From Chloroflexota bacterium (lineage in GTDB: Bacteria; Chloroflexota; Dormibacteria; Dormibacterales; Dormibacteraceae), in NCBI GenBank assembly GCA_005880695.1, contig VBGR01000044.1:24297-88296 (forward strand): a DNA stretch of 64,000 nucleotides, written 5' to 3'. Both the position numbers and the translations under genes were made by a program. Shown here piece by piece: positions 18,349 to 27,952 of the stretch. Numbering within the stretch: the stretch's first letter is position 1; every line of letters starts with the position of its first letter. A model generated the notes under the pieces. That model made no database searches, had not been told where the DNA came from, and saw only the letters and a list, made by a program, of their open reading frames with translations.

Positions 18349-18843
18349 TCAACTCATCCTCTCCGCGGCTAGCTCGACGGCTTCGATGATCTTCACGTAG
18401 CCGGTGCACCGGCAGAGGTTGCCCGCCAGAGCCTCCTTGATCCCATCGCGCGACGGCCGGGGATCGCGCACCAGCAGAGCTTTCGCCGCCAGCAGGATCC
18501 CTGGAGTGCAGTACCCACACTGCGCCGCACCGAGCTCCGCGAAGGCGACCTGCAGCGGGTGCGGGGCCGCCCCCTCCGCCAGACCCTCGACGGTCGTCAG
18601 CTCCCGACCCTCCGCCTGGAGTGGCAGGAGCAGGCAGCTCAGCTGCGGCTCGCCGTCCACCAGCACCGTGCAGGTCCCGCACTCGCCCAGCTCGCAGCCG
18701 TGCTTGGTGCCGGTCAGCTTCAGGTCTTCGCGGAGCACCTCGAGCAGCGTCTTGTGAACCGGCAGGTAGAGCTCCAAGTCCTCGCCGTTCACACGGAGCC
18801 GGGTGAGCTCACGTTGGACCGGCCGGTCCAGCTCGCTCCTCAT
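18349..18843 (-). CDS. hcrC: 4-hydroxybenzoyl-CoA reductase, gamma (2x[2Fe-2S]) subunit
   Basis: 164 aa. The plant-type [2Fe-2S] cluster is bound by GCELGECGTC with a fourth Cys in QLSC, and the second by CGYCTPG and NLCRCTGY, the standard layout of xanthine-oxidase-family small subunits. The frame opens at 18891, but ATG 18843 avoids overlapping the upstream membrane-protein gene ending at 18855. It transfers electrons between the Mo and FAD subunits. Confidence 0.88.
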   Translation of the reverse strand: MRSELDRPVQRELTRLRVNGEDLELYLPVHKTLLEVLREDLKLTGTKHGCELGECGTCTVLVDGEPQLSCLLLPLQAEGRELTTVEGLAEGAAPHPLQVAFAELGAAQCGYCTPGILLAAKALLVRDPRPSRDGIKEALAGNLCRCTGYVKIIEAVELAAERMS

Positions 18844-18854
18844 CGGGCTCAACT

Positions 18855-19742
18855 CTACGTCCCGACCGCGGGCTCTCCGGAATGCCTCCACTGCCAGCCA
18901 CCGAACCAGAGCGCCCAGGCCGCGGTGAGCACCAGCGCCGCCGCCGGAACCAGCGCCAGGCCCATGCCGCTGGCCCCGAGCAGGAGCATTCCGATCCCGG
19001 TTCCCATCACGGCCGCCCCCGCGGCCAGCCCCAGCGGGTTCCAGCCGGGCGGCGTCGTCCGGGAGCGCAGCCGGAGGAAGCTCGTGAGAAGGATCCAGGT
19101 GCCGGCCAGCGTCAGCGGCCAGGCGGCCAGGGAGCGGAGCTGGTCAAGGGTCCAGCCCTGCGCCAGGCCGAGCAGGGCCAGGACTCCGAGCCAGGCCAGC
19201 GCCACCACGCCGAGAGCCGTCAGCGTCAAACCGAACCCGGGCGCCAGGCAGGGCTGCCAGAGCAAGCGCACCGCGACCGCCATGAGGAACGCGCTGGCCG
19301 TGAGCAGCGCCAGCTCGCCGAGCCCGCTCCCGCCGACAACCGAAGCGACCAGGCAGGCCGCCAGGAGGACGCCGGCCAGGATCCCACCCAGGGCGCCGAA
19401 CCGGCTGCCGGTCACCGTCCAGAGACCGCCGATCGTGGCCAGCAGGCCGCCGGCCAGCAGCAGGACGGCCCAGCCGCGAAGGTCGCCGAAGAAGAGGTCG
19501 ACCACGATCTCGCTCAGGCCGAAGGCGAGCACGAGCCCGCCAGCGGCCCGCCGCCGGCTGCCCATCCACCAGACGCCGATGAGGACGGCGGCACCGGCCA
19601 ACGAGCGCCAGGCTCCGAGCCAGGCCACCTGGGCCGAGCCGCCTGGCGCCGTCAGGACCTGCGTCAAGCCGAGCAGCCCGGCCAGGAGCAGGACCAATCC
19701 GCCCGCGGTCGAAACCCAGCGCCAGACGCGGGGTGCGTCCAT
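18855..19742 (-). CDS. Multi-pass membrane protein, unknown
   Basis: 295 aa, about nine to ten hydrophobic segments separated by very short loops, Leu/Ala/Gly-rich, with no recognisable transporter or enzyme motif. It ends 11 bp before hcrC and may be transcribed with the reductase. Only 19 bp separate its ATG from the divergent CoA-transferase start. A role in uptake of an aromatic acid is conceivable from context only. Confidence 0.65.
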   Translation of the reverse strand: MDAPRVWRWVSTAGGLVLLLAGLLGLTQVLTAPGGSAQVAWLGAWRSLAGAAVLIGVWWMGSRRRAAGGLVLAFGLSEIVVDLFFGDLRGWAVLLLAGGLLATIGGLWTVTGSRFGALGGILAGVLLAACLVASVVGGSGLGELALLTASAFLMAVAVRLLWQPCLAPGFGLTLTALGVVALAWLGVLALLGLAQGWTLDQLRSLAAWPLTLAGTWILLTSFLRLRSRTTPPGWNPLGLAAGAAVMGTGIGMLLLGASGMGLALVPAAALVLTAAWALWFGGWQWRHSGEPAVGT

Positions 19743-19761
19743 CGGATACCAATATTCGGGG

Positions 19762-20661
19762 ATGGAGACCGGCAAGGTGATGACGATGAGCGATGCGGTC
19801 GCGAGGTTCGTCCCCGACGGCTCCGCTGTGGCGATCGGCTGCTGCCTCGAGCCGCTGGTCCCGTTTGCGGCAGGCCACGAGCTGATCAGGCAGGGCCGGA
19901 CCGGCCTGAACCTGATCGGGCCGATCTCGGATTCACTCTTCGACCAGCTGATCGGCGCGGGCTGCGCCGCCCGCGTGACGGCCGCCTGGGTCGGTAACGT
20001 CAGCGAGGGCCTCGGCCACAACTACCGGCGGGCCGCCGAGTCCGGGCAGCCCAAGCCGCTGGAGATTCGCGACCACTCGAACTTTTCGATCGCACTCGCG
20101 CTCTGGGCCGCCGCCTGGGCCACGCCCTACCTGCCCACCAGGACGCTCCTCGGGAGCGACATCATCGAGTCGAATCCGGACCTGGTGGTCGCCGACGGGC
20201 TGGTCCGGGTCGCTGCCCTGAAGCCGGACGTCACGATCCTCCACGTGCAGCGGGCCGACGCGGCGGGCCGCGCCCACGCCTGGGGTCCACTGGGCGTCGC
20301 CGAAGAGGCGGCCCTGGCGGCCGGGCGGGTGATCCTCTCCTGTGAGGAGCTCGTGGATCCGGAGGTCATCCTTTCGGACCCGAACCGGGTGCTGGTTGCC
20401 GAGGCGAAGGTCGTGGCCGTCGTGCCCGAACCTGGCGGCGCTCATCCGGCGCCGGTGCAGGGCTACTGGCGGCGTGACCACGGTTTCGTGCGCGACTACG
20501 CTGAGCGCTCTCGAACCCGCGAGGGCTTCCTCGAGTGGCTCCAGGAATGGGTGCTGGCACCGCCCGACCGGGCCGCTTACCTGGCCCGGCTCAGCGACAC
20601 CGAGCCACTCCGCATCCGCCGGCACCGGCTCTCCGCACCTGTCGACTACGGCGATGAGTGA
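19762..20661 (+). CDS. CoA-transferase/hydrolase subunit A (IpdA/GctA-like)
   Basis: 299 aa family I CoA-transferase alpha subunit: SAVAIGCCLEPLVPFAAGHELIRQ, then LNLIGPISDSLFDQLIGAG and a conserved FVRDYAERSRTREGFLEWL tail. Closest in pattern to glutaconate CoA-transferase and to IpdA of steroid-ring degradation. ATG 19762 chosen; ATGs at 19780 and 19786 are alternatives, the last with AAGGTG upstream. The stop overlaps subunit B. Likely activates or opens a cyclic/dicarboxylic CoA ester. Confidence 0.8.
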   Translation: METGKVMTMSDAVARFVPDGSAVAIGCCLEPLVPFAAGHELIRQGRTGLNLIGPISDSLFDQLIGAGCAARVTAAWVGNVSEGLGHNYRRAAESGQPKPLEIRDHSNFSIALALWAAAWATPYLPTRTLLGSDIIESNPDLVVADGLVRVAALKPDVTILHVQRADAAGRAHAWGPLGVAEEAALAAGRVILSCEELVDPEVILSDPNRVLVAEAKVVAVVPEPGGAHPAPVQGYWRRDHGFVRDYAERSRTREGFLEWLQEWVLAPPDRAAYLARLSDTEPLRIRRHRLSAPVDYGDE

Positions 20662-21433
20662 CCGCTACACGCCGCAGGAGCTGATGGTCGCGGCGGCGGC
20701 GCGGGAGATCGCCGACGGCGACCTGGTCTTCGTCGGCATGCGGCTCCCGATCCTGGCCTACGCGGTCGCGCGCAGCACGCACGCGCCGCGTGCTCGCGCC
20801 CTTTACGAGCTGGGTCTGCTGCGAGACTGGCCGGCGGAAGCCTTCCTCGGTACCATGGGCGACCCACCTAACGTGGTGGGCGCCCTCTGGTCGACGCGCC
20901 TGAGCAACGTGATGGGGGTGCTCGCCCAGGGACTGGCCGACCTCGGCTTCATCGGCGGCGCCGAGGTCGATCGCTTCGGAAACCTCAATACCAGCTATAT
21001 CGGCGACTTCAGGCAGCCGAAGGTGAAGCTGCCGGGCAGCGGCGGCGGCGCTGACATCGCCATCCTGAGCCGCCGCTGGGTCACCCTTCTGAGCCATGAG
21101 CGGCGGCGCCTGGTCGACCGCGTTTCCTACGTGACGTCTCCCGGATATGGCGACGGCAGCCCCGGCTGGCGGGGCCGGCAGGGCTTACCGGGCGGCGGTC
21201 CGGCGGCGATCGTGACCACGCTCGCGGTTCTCCGTTTTCCCCCGGAGGGAGGCGAGGCGCACCTCGATTCCGTGCACCCAGGACACAGCGTCGAGGAGGT
21301 CCGCGCCGAGACCGGGTGGGATCTCCAGGTGAGACCTGGCGCGGGCGAAACGCCCGGACCGAGCAAGCGGGAGCTGGAACAGATCCGGAGGTTCGACCCC
21401 GACGGATTCTGGACCCGCCGGTCGGAAGCCTGA
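20654..21433 (+). CDS. CoA-transferase/hydrolase subunit B (IpdB/GctB-like)
   Basis: 259 aa beta subunit overlapping subunit A by 8 bp. GFIGGAEVDRFGNLNTSYIGD followed by PKVKLPGSGGGADIA is the characteristic IpdB/GctB stretch. I do not see the S-ENG motif with the catalytic Glu of classical beta subunits; loss of this motif is reported for IpdB-like proteins, favouring a hydrolase-type role. With the crotonases and thiolase it fits CoA-dependent degradation of a ring-derived acid. Confidence 0.8.
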   Translation: MSDRYTPQELMVAAAAREIADGDLVFVGMRLPILAYAVARSTHAPRARALYELGLLRDWPAEAFLGTMGDPPNVVGALWSTRLSNVMGVLAQGLADLGFIGGAEVDRFGNLNTSYIGDFRQPKVKLPGSGGGADIAILSRRWVTLLSHERRRLVDRVSYVTSPGYGDGSPGWRGRQGLPGGGPAAIVTTLAVLRFPPEGGEAHLDSVHPGHSVEEVRAETGWDLQVRPGAGETPGPSKRELEQIRRFDPDGFWTRRSEA

Positions 21434-21484
21434 CGCAGAGCGGAAATCAGGAGGCGCCGGCCGAAGCGGAAATTAAGGCGTCAT

Positions 21485-21496
21485 AAATGCGCATTT
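21485..21496. promoter_or_regulatory. Palindrome upstream of the signalling operon
   Basis: AAATGCGCATTT is a perfect 12-bp palindrome 44 bp before the HD-GYP gene. Two direct GCGGAAAT copies (21440-21447, 21466-21473) and an inverted ATTTCCGG (from 21493) surround it. This looks like a cluster of protein-binding half-sites for whatever controls the downstream operon. Confidence 0.4.
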
Positions 21497-21539
21497 CCGG
21501 CGTTTGTCAAGTAAATTGGTTGACTGCCAAGACCCCGAG

Positions 21540-22550
21540 ATGAACTCAGAAGACGATTCAGCCCAGTCCGGGGGGGTCAGGGCGGTGAGCACTCAGCGCG
21601 TTCTGCTCGTCGACGACGTGCCCGCGAACAACCAGCTGCTGCGCGCCTACCTGCAGTCCCTCGACTGCGACGTTTCGTCTGCGGGCAGCGGTGAAGAGGC
21701 CCTCGAGGCCGCCTTCCAGTCGCCGCCGGACCTCGTCTTGCTCGACGCACAAATGCCGGGAATGGACGGGTTCGAAGTCTGCCGCCGCTTGAAGGCCAGC
21801 GCGGTCTGCCGGCTGACACCGGTTGTCATGGTCACTTCCCTCACGGCGGTGGAGGACCGCGTCAAGGCACTCGAGGCCGGGGCGGATGACTTCCTCAGCA
21901 AGCCCGTCGACCGCGTCGAGCTGGTGACTCGCGCGCAGACGCTGCTGCGGCTGAAGGCGACCTACGACCGGCTCGAAGACAGCCAGCAGGTGATCCTGAC
22001 GCTGGCCCGCACCGTGGAGGCCAAGGACAAGTACACCGAAGCCCACACCGCCCGCGTGGCGGCGAGCTCGGAGGCTCTCGCGCGCTGCGCCGGGCTCAAG
22101 GGGGCCGACCTGGAGTCGATCGCGTTCGGCGCCGCCGTGCACGACATCGGCAAGCTCGGCATCCCTGACGCGGTCCTGCTCAAGCCGGGCCCACTGAACG
22201 TGGACGAGTGGCTGATCATGCGCCAGCACCCGCTGATCGGCGCCGAGATCGTGCGTCCGCTGCGCAACGCGGGAGCGCTCTCGGCGATCATCCGGCATCA
22301 CCACGAGCGCGTCGACGGGACCGGTTACCCGGACCGCCTGCGCGGCAAGGAAATCCCGCTCACGGCCCGCATCGTCGCCATCTGCGACGGCTATGACGCG
22401 ATGGTGAGCGACCGGCCCTACCGGCGCGGCCGTTCGCGGCAGGAGGCGGTGGACGTGCTGCGCGACGGGGCCGGCACGCATTGGGATGCCGACCTGGTCG
22501 ACGAGTTCATCGGCTCGGTGCTCGACCGCCGGAGGCTGCGCGCCGTATGA
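21540..22550 (+). CDS. Response regulator with HD-GYP phosphodiesterase domain
   Basis: 336 aa. Receiver domain at ~20-140 ([11 protein letters not shown], phospho-Asp in [15 protein letters not shown] in LSKPVD), then an HD-GYP domain (~165-325) with [10 protein letters not shown] and [19 protein letters not shown] proteins hydrolyse cyclic-di-GMP. The His/Asp metal ligands and the GYP triad are intact, so activity is likely. Its stop overlaps the kinase start (ATGA). ATG 21540 is preferred; the frame opens at 21504. Confidence 0.9.
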   Translation: MNSEDDSAQSGGVRAVSTQRVLLVDDVPANNQLLRAYLQSLDCDVSSAGSGEEALEAAFQSPPDLVLLDAQMPGMDGFEVCRRLKASAVCRLTPVVMVTSLTAVEDRVKALEAGADDFLSKPVDRVELVTRAQTLLRLKATYDRLEDSQQVILTLARTVEAKDKYTEAHTARVAASSEALARCAGLKGADLESIAFGAAVHDIGKLGIPDAVLLKPGPLNVDEWLIMRQHPLIGAEIVRPLRNAGALSAIIRHHHERVDGTGYPDRLRGKEIPLTARIVAICDGYDAMVSDRPYRRGRSRQEAVDVLRDGAGTHWDADLVDEFIGSVLDRRRLRAV

Positions 22551-25300
22551 GGCTGTCGCTGCGCTCGCGGGCGGTGGTCATCGTCGTCGTGATGGCGCTG
22601 GTCTTCGTCATCGGCGTGCTGACGATCGTCGGCGCTGCCTACCGCTCCGGCCAGAACCAGATGCAGGAGTCGAGCGCGCGGCAGGCGGAGATCGATGCGC
22701 GCCGGCTGGAGACAGGCATGGTCGACCAGCAGAGCGGCCTGCGCGGCTACGTCAGCACCGGCCTCTCGCAGTTCCTGCAGCCTTATGCGCTCGGGCGAAC
22801 CGAGGTTGCCGATGCCGAAGGACGCCTCGATCAGGAGGTAGGCGGCGCGCAGGCGAGACCGCTGCTGGGCACTGTCAAAAGCCGGGTTCGGGAGTGGCAG
22901 TCGTGGGCGGCCGGACAGGTGGCGCTGGTGCAGGCGGGCGGAGCCCGCTCGGACGTTCAGGCGAGCCTCCAGGGCAAGTCACTTTTCGACGCCTTCCAGA
23001 AGGATTTCGACAGGCTGCTGGCGATCGAGCAGACGGCAGCCGCGGACACCCAGGCCAGGGCGGCGTCGCAGCTGGCGATCCTGATCTGGGTCGCGCTCGC
23101 CGTGGGCCTGCTCGGTCTGGCCGTGCTCACCTTGCTGGCGGTGGTGATCTTTCCGGGCACGCTGGCCCCGATGGAACGCCTGATGGCCATGGCCATCGCG
23201 CTCTCCAAGGGTGCCAGCGTGAACATCCCGTATCGCGAGCGAAAGGACGAAGTCGGCCGGCTGGCCGAGGCCCTGGCCGCCTGGGAGCGCTCCAGCGGAG
23301 ACCGGCTCAAGCTTTCCCGCGCCATGCTGGAAGTCAGCAGCGAGGTCGAGCGCGACCGGGTCATCGAACTCGGGATGGCGCGGCTCCGCGAGGTGTTGGA
23401 CGCCGCCGAGGTGGTGATAACGCTGCGAACGCCGGCGGGCGACCAGCTGCTGGCCGCGCCGCATCCCTTCCCGCCAGGCAAGATCTTCGACTCGTCGCCC
23501 GCGGCGCAGGCGATGGCGGGCCGGGCCACGATCCGGACCGACCTCCGCCTGCAGGACTGGGACCCGGCCGTGCGCGAGTGGGCCGCTGAGCACAGCTTCG
23601 GGCCCGCGATCGCGGTTCCGATGCTGAGCGCCGGCGAGGTGATCGGTGTGGGTTCCGCGGTGCGGTCCGTGTTCCAGCCGCCTTTCAACGCCGGCGACGT
23701 CCAGAAAGCGGAGGTGGTGGTGACCGCCCTGGCGGCGGGCGTGCACGTCAGCCAGCTCTTCGATGCCTTGCGCGAGGCAAACCGCCAGGCCGACCGGGCG
23801 AGCCGCGTCAAGAGCGAGTTCCTGGCCAACATGAGCCACGAGCTGCGCACCCCTCTGAACGCCATCCTCGGCTTCTCGGAGCTGCTCCTCGACGAATCGA
23901 ACGGCGAGTACGACAGCGCCACGCGCCGGAGCTTCATCGAGACCATCAACAGCAGCGGCCACCACCTGCTCGCGCTGATCAACGACCTGCTCGACCTGGC
24001 CAAGATCGAGGCAGGCCGGATGGAGCTGCAGGTCGAGACCTTCGACGTCGCCGAGGCGGTTCGGCAGGTGGTGCACTCGGTTGAGGCGATGGCCATCGCC
24101 AAAAAACTGACGCTGACGGAGCACACCACCGCCGCGGGCGAGATCAGCGCCGACGCCAGGCTCTTCCGGCAGGTCCTCCTGAACCTGCTCTCCAACGCGA
24201 TCAAGTTCACGCCTGACGGCGGCAATGTCGGCGTCGTGGCCGGGGGAACCGCGACCGACCTCGAGCTGGCCGTGACCGACAGCGGCATCGGTATCGCCCG
24301 GGAAGACCAGGACCGGATCTTCGACGAGTTCGAGCAGGTCAGCTCAGGCCACAACCGCAGCCAGCCTGGGACTGGTCTGGGCCTGGCCCTCTGCCGGCGC
24401 ATGGTCGAGCTCCATCACGGCCGCATCTGGGTCGAGAGCGTGAAAGGAGAGGGCGCCACCTTCCGGGTCCACCTGCCAAGACGCGTGCTCCCAGAGCCCT
24501 CCGCCATCGAGGTGCCGGCTGTCGCCAAAGATGGGAAGCAGCCACTGGTGCTGGTCATCGAGGACGACCCCGCCGCGGCGAGGCTGCTCACGCACTACCT
24601 TGCCTCGGGCGGCTTCAGGGCGGCGGTGGCCTGGAACGGGCGCGAGGCGCTCGAGATGGCGCGCTCGCTGCGACCGGTCGCGATCACGCTCGATATCGTG
24701 CTGCCCGAGCTGGACGGCTGGGAGGTCCTGCGCACGCTGAAGGTCGACGCCGCGACGCGAGACATCCCGGTGGTCGTGGTGTCGATCATCGACAACCAAG
24801 TCACCGGACGCGCCCTGGGCGCAGTCGACTACTTCGTTAAGCCGATCGACTCCCAGGCGCTGCTCTCGCGGCTGGGCGTTCTCAATCTCGGGAACGGCGC
24901 GAAGGCAGAAAAAACGGTGCGGGTGCTGGCCGTGGACGACGACCCCAGCGCGCTCGATTTGCTCGACCGGATCCTCGGTCCGGCGGGTTACACCATGCTG
25001 AGAGCGGAGACCGGCGAGGAAGCGGTCAAGATCGCCCGGACGAGCCCGCCCGACGTGCTCCTGCTCGACCTGGTGATGCCTGGCATGTCCGGCTTCGAAG
25101 TGGTCTCGGCGCTGCAGGACGAGCCGGCAACGGCCAGGATCCCGATCCTGATCGTGACCTCCAAAGACCTCACCGTCGCCGAGAAGGAGGAGCTGAACGG
25201 CCGCGTGGAAGCTGTGCTCCACAAGGGCTCCCTGGCCCGGGTCGACATCCTGACCTGGCTGAAAGAGCTGGAGGGCAGGACCGCTCAACCGGTCAAGTGA
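22547..25300 (+). CDS. Hybrid sensor histidine kinase (CHASE3-like, HAMP, GAF, two receivers)
   Basis: 917 aa inner-membrane kinase. Order: TM1 (~8-30), an extracytoplasmic helical sensor resembling CHASE3 ([16 protein letters not shown]), TM2 (~185-207), HAMP, a GAF-like domain (~265-405), HisKA with phospho-His in [16 protein letters not shown] (~430), and HATPase ([22 protein letters not shown]). Two receiver domains follow, starting near 666 and 790, each with an intact Asp ([24 protein letters not shown]). It can run a multistep phosphorelay to its neighbours. Confidence 0.9.
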   Translation: MRLSLRSRAVVIVVVMALVFVIGVLTIVGAAYRSGQNQMQESSARQAEIDARRLETGMVDQQSGLRGYVSTGLSQFLQPYALGRTEVADAEGRLDQEVGGAQARPLLGTVKSRVREWQSWAAGQVALVQAGGARSDVQASLQGKSLFDAFQKDFDRLLAIEQTAAADTQARAASQLAILIWVALAVGLLGLAVLTLLAVVIFPGTLAPMERLMAMAIALSKGASVNIPYRERKDEVGRLAEALAAWERSSGDRLKLSRAMLEVSSEVERDRVIELGMARLREVLDAAEVVITLRTPAGDQLLAAPHPFPPGKIFDSSPAAQAMAGRATIRTDLRLQDWDPAVREWAAEHSFGPAIAVPMLSAGEVIGVGSAVRSVFQPPFNAGDVQKAEVVVTALAAGVHVSQLFDALREANRQADRASRVKSEFLANMSHELRTPLNAILGFSELLLDESNGEYDSATRRSFIETINSSGHHLLALINDLLDLAKIEAGRMELQVETFDVAEAVRQVVHSVEAMAIAKKLTLTEHTTAAGEISADARLFRQVLLNLLSNAIKFTPDGGNVGVVAGGTATDLELAVTDSGIGIAREDQDRIFDEFEQVSSGHNRSQPGTGLGLALCRRMVELHHGRIWVESVKGEGATFRVHLPRRVLPEPSAIEVPAVAKDGKQPLVLVIEDDPAAARLLTHYLASGGFRAAVAWNGREALEMARSLRPVAITLDIVLPELDGWEVLRTLKVDAATRDIPVVVVSIIDNQVTGRALGAVDYFVKPIDSQALLSRLGVLNLGNGAKAEKTVRVLAVDDDPSALDLLDRILGPAGYTMLRAETGEEAVKIARTSPPDVLLLDLVMPGMSGFEVVSALQDEPATARIPILIVTSKDLTVAEKEELNGRVEAVLHKGSLARVDILTWLKELEGRTAQPVK

Positions 25301-25668
25301 TGCTTTTCACATTGATCGTTGAAGACAACCCCGCCAACCTGGCGCTCGCCTCTCGCGTGCTGGAGCGGGCCGGACATCGCGTCGCCGGCGTTGCCACCGC
25401 CGCCCAGGCCGTCGACTTCCTGACGCGCGAGCGGCCCGATCTGGTCCTGATGGACATCGGCCTGCCCGACATCGACGGGCTGGAATTGACGCGGCGCCTG
25501 CGGGCTGATCCAGCGACCTCCGGCCTGACCATCGTGGCGCTCACCGCGCACGCGAGGCGCGAGGACGAGGCTGCCGCGCGGGATGCCGGTTGCGACGGCT
25601 TCATCACCAAGCCGATCGACACCCGGCTGCTGGCCGGCGAGCTAGACAGGATCCTCGCCTCGAAGTAG
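25300..25668 (+). CDS. Single-domain response regulator
   Basis: 122 aa, a receiver domain only: FTLIVEDNPANLALASRVL, phospho-Asp in LVLMDIGLPDIDG, Thr/Ala switch region IVALTAHARRED and KP in FITKPID. DivK/CheY-like. The ATG overlaps the kinase TGA. Most likely a shuttle or phosphate sink in the relay. With no output domain it must act by protein contact. Confidence 0.88.
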   Translation: MLFTLIVEDNPANLALASRVLERAGHRVAGVATAAQAVDFLTRERPDLVLMDIGLPDIDGLELTRRLRADPATSGLTIVALTAHARREDEAAARDAGCDGFITKPIDTRLLAGELDRILASK

Positions 25669-25679
25669 GCCGGAGGCCG

Positions 25680-26459
25680 CTAGGTGCCTTTGAAGTCCGG
25701 TTTGCGCTTCTCGAAGAAGGCGGCGATGCCTTCCGCCGCGTCGTCCGAAGTGAAGATCCGGTTGATCGCCTCCCGCTCCAGCGCGTTGCCGAGGTCGAGC
25801 GGCGCGTCAAAGCCGAGCGTGGTTGTGATCTTGGCCCGGCCGATCGCCTCGCGCGGCCCCGCCGCCAGCTCGGCCGCGTAGTCCAGCGTCTTCTCACGGC
25901 ACTCGGCCGCATTCTCGAAGAGCCGGTCGACGACGCCCAGCTTCTCGGCCCCTTCGGAACTGAAGGTGCGGGCCTTGATGATCAGCTCCAGGCCCTTCGA
26001 CTTCCCGACCAGGCGCGGCAGCCGCTGGGTGCCGCCGTTGGCGGGAAAGAGGCCCAGGTTGACCTCGGGGAGCCCCAGCTTGTACTCGCCTTTGGAGGCG
26101 AACCGGAGGTCGCAGGCGAGGGCGATCTCGAGCCCGCCTCCCGTGGCGTGCCCGTTGATGCAGGCGATGAAGATCAGGGGTGTCGACTCCATCTTCCGGA
26201 GGGTCTCGTGCATGATCAGCACGGTCATCCAGCGCTGGCGTGGAGTGCCCTTGCGGAATGCCCCGACGTCGGCTCCGGCGGAGAAGAACTTCTCACTCGC
26301 GCTGGTCAGGACGACGGCGCCGATCCCGTCGTCCACGCGCGCGTCATCGATGGTCGCTGCCAGCTCCCGCGCGAACTCCACGTCGTAGGCGTTGGCCGGT
26401 GGCCGGTCGAGCGTGATGATTCCGACCCCGCGGTCCTTCTCCAGCCGGACGACAGGCAT
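25680..26459 (-). CDS. Enoyl-CoA hydratase
   Basis: 259 aa crotonase. FSAGADVGAF and INGHATGGGLEIALACD form the oxyanion hole, and LGLPEVNLGLFPANGGTQRL carries the second catalytic Glu; both Glu are present, so hydratase activity is expected. C-terminal FFEKRKPDFKGT is the family tail. Convergent with the response regulator at 25668 and divergent from the aldehyde dehydrogenase, with 49 bp between starts containing an AT-rich TTTAATTAT stretch that could serve both promoters. Confidence 0.88.
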   Translation of the reverse strand: MPVVRLEKDRGVGIITLDRPPANAYDVEFARELAATIDDARVDDGIGAVVLTSASEKFFSAGADVGAFRKGTPRQRWMTVLIMHETLRKMESTPLIFIACINGHATGGGLEIALACDLRFASKGEYKLGLPEVNLGLFPANGGTQRLPRLVGKSKGLELIIKARTFSSEGAEKLGVVDRLFENAAECREKTLDYAAELAAGPREAIGRAKITTTLGFDAPLDLGNALEREAINRIFTSDDAAEGIAAFFEKRKPDFKGT

Positions 26460-26508
26460 AGCGTTTAATTATCGGGAAGCTTCGAACTCAAGTTTTGGGG
26501 GTGCCGGA

Positions 26509-27942
26509 ATGGCGACGATGATCATCGAGGGGAAGGGGGTCCAGGCGGCCTCGGGCGAGACCTACGAGGTGCGCAACCCGGCCACCGGCGAGGTCGTCGA
26601 CAAGGTGCCAGCCGGCGGCGCCGAGGACGTCGACCGCGCCGCCAGAGCGGCGGCCAAGGCCCAGCTCACCTGGGGGAAGCTGGCGCCGGCGGAGCGGGCC
26701 AAGATCCTGCACAAGGCAGCTGCCAGCGCCCGCGAGAAGGTAGACGTGATCGGACCCCTTTTGACCCTCGAGCAGGGCAAGACGCTCCTCGAGTCGAAGC
26801 TGGAGGCGGAGAGGTTCGCGGACAACATCGCCTGGTTCGCCGACCTTGCCGACAAGGTCCACGGCCAGCACGTGAACCTGGCCAGCACCAAGCTGACGGG
26901 GCTCGTCGTGCGCCGGCCGATCGGCGTGACGGGCGCCATCGTGCCCTGGAACTTCCCGCTCACGCTGGCGGCCAACAAGATCGCGCCGAGCATCGCGGCC
27001 GGCAATTGCGTGGTGCTCAAGCCCTCGACGACCACGCCGCTGGCGACGCTGGCCGCCGTTCAGGCCCTGATCGACGGCGGGCTGCCGGAGGGCGTCGTGA
27101 ACGTGGTGCTCGGCCGGGAGACGGGCGAGGCGATCGTCATGCACCCGCTGATTCGCAAGATCGGGCTCACCGGCTCGACGCCGACCGGCAAGGAGGTCAT
27201 GGCCAAAGCGGCCAGGCACCTGAAGAAGCTGACCCTGGAGCTGGGCGGCAGCGATCCCTGTCTGATCATGGAAGACGCCGACCTCGACGCCGCCGCGGCG
27301 GGCGTGCGGGTCGGCCGGTTCTTCAACGCCGGCCAGCAATGCCTTTCGACCAAGCGGGTCTTCGTTCATGAGGCCGTCTTCGACGAGTTCCTCGAGAAGA
27401 TGACCGCCCAGGCCCAGCGCCTCAAGGTCGGCAACGGGATGGAGAAGGAGACCCGGATGGGCCCGATGCACACCGACACCCAGCGCGGGGAGGTCGAGGC
27501 CCAGGTGAAGGACGCCCTCGACGCGGGCGCTCGGATCGTCTATGGAGGCGGGCGGCCGGAGGGAGACGGGTTCGACAAGGGCAACTTCATGAACCCGGTG
27601 ATCCTGACCGACGTCCCGGCCGGGAGCCGGATGCTGAGCGAGGAAGTGTTCGGTCCAGCCTTGCCAATCGTCAAGATCTCGGATCTCGATGAAGGCATCC
27701 GGCTGGCCAACGATTCACCCTATGGCCTCGGATCTTCGATCTGGACCCGCAACATGGCCTACGCTTTCCGCGCCATAAACGAGATTGAGGCCGGCTACAC
27801 CTGGGTCAACTCCGTGCAGATCGCCTACGACGAGCTGCCCTTCGGAGGGACCAAACAGTCCGGCTTTGGCAAGGAGCACGGAGTGGAAGCGTTTCACGAG
27901 TACACGGAGATGAAATCCGTGGTGATCGGCGGTCTCGGCTAG
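26509..27942 (+). CDS. NAD(P)-dependent aldehyde dehydrogenase (succinate-semialdehyde type)
   Basis: 477 aa, full ALDH length. Cofactor and active-site motifs: GAIVPWNFPLTLAANKIAPS, GSTPTGKEVM, LELGGSDPCLI (general-base Glu) and nucleophilic Cys in NAGQQCLSTKR, then EVFGPALPI. Sequence style is that of GabD/YneI-type succinate-semialdehyde dehydrogenases, but aldehyde specificity cannot be fixed. GGGGG sits ~10 bp before the ATG. The gene runs straight into the lipoprotein. Confidence 0.9.
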   Translation: MATMIIEGKGVQAASGETYEVRNPATGEVVDKVPAGGAEDVDRAARAAAKAQLTWGKLAPAERAKILHKAAASAREKVDVIGPLLTLEQGKTLLESKLEAERFADNIAWFADLADKVHGQHVNLASTKLTGLVVRRPIGVTGAIVPWNFPLTLAANKIAPSIAAGNCVVLKPSTTTPLATLAAVQALIDGGLPEGVVNVVLGRETGEAIVMHPLIRKIGLTGSTPTGKEVMAKAARHLKKLTLELGGSDPCLIMEDADLDAAAAGVRVGRFFNAGQQCLSTKRVFVHEAVFDEFLEKMTAQAQRLKVGNGMEKETRMGPMHTDTQRGEVEAQVKDALDAGARIVYGGGRPEGDGFDKGNFMNPVILTDVPAGSRMLSEEVFGPALPIVKISDLDEGIRLANDSPYGLGSSIWTRNMAYAFRAINEIEAGYTWVNSVQIAYDELPFGGTKQSGFGKEHGVEAFHEYTEMKSVVIGGLG

Positions 27943-27952
27943 CAGAAGGCGT

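Noticed and set aside
15645..18843. Aerobic CO dehydrogenase (coxMSL)
   Set aside because: No AYxCSFR active-site signature; the FAD subunit has the five-Cys insert of 4-hydroxybenzoyl-CoA reductase.
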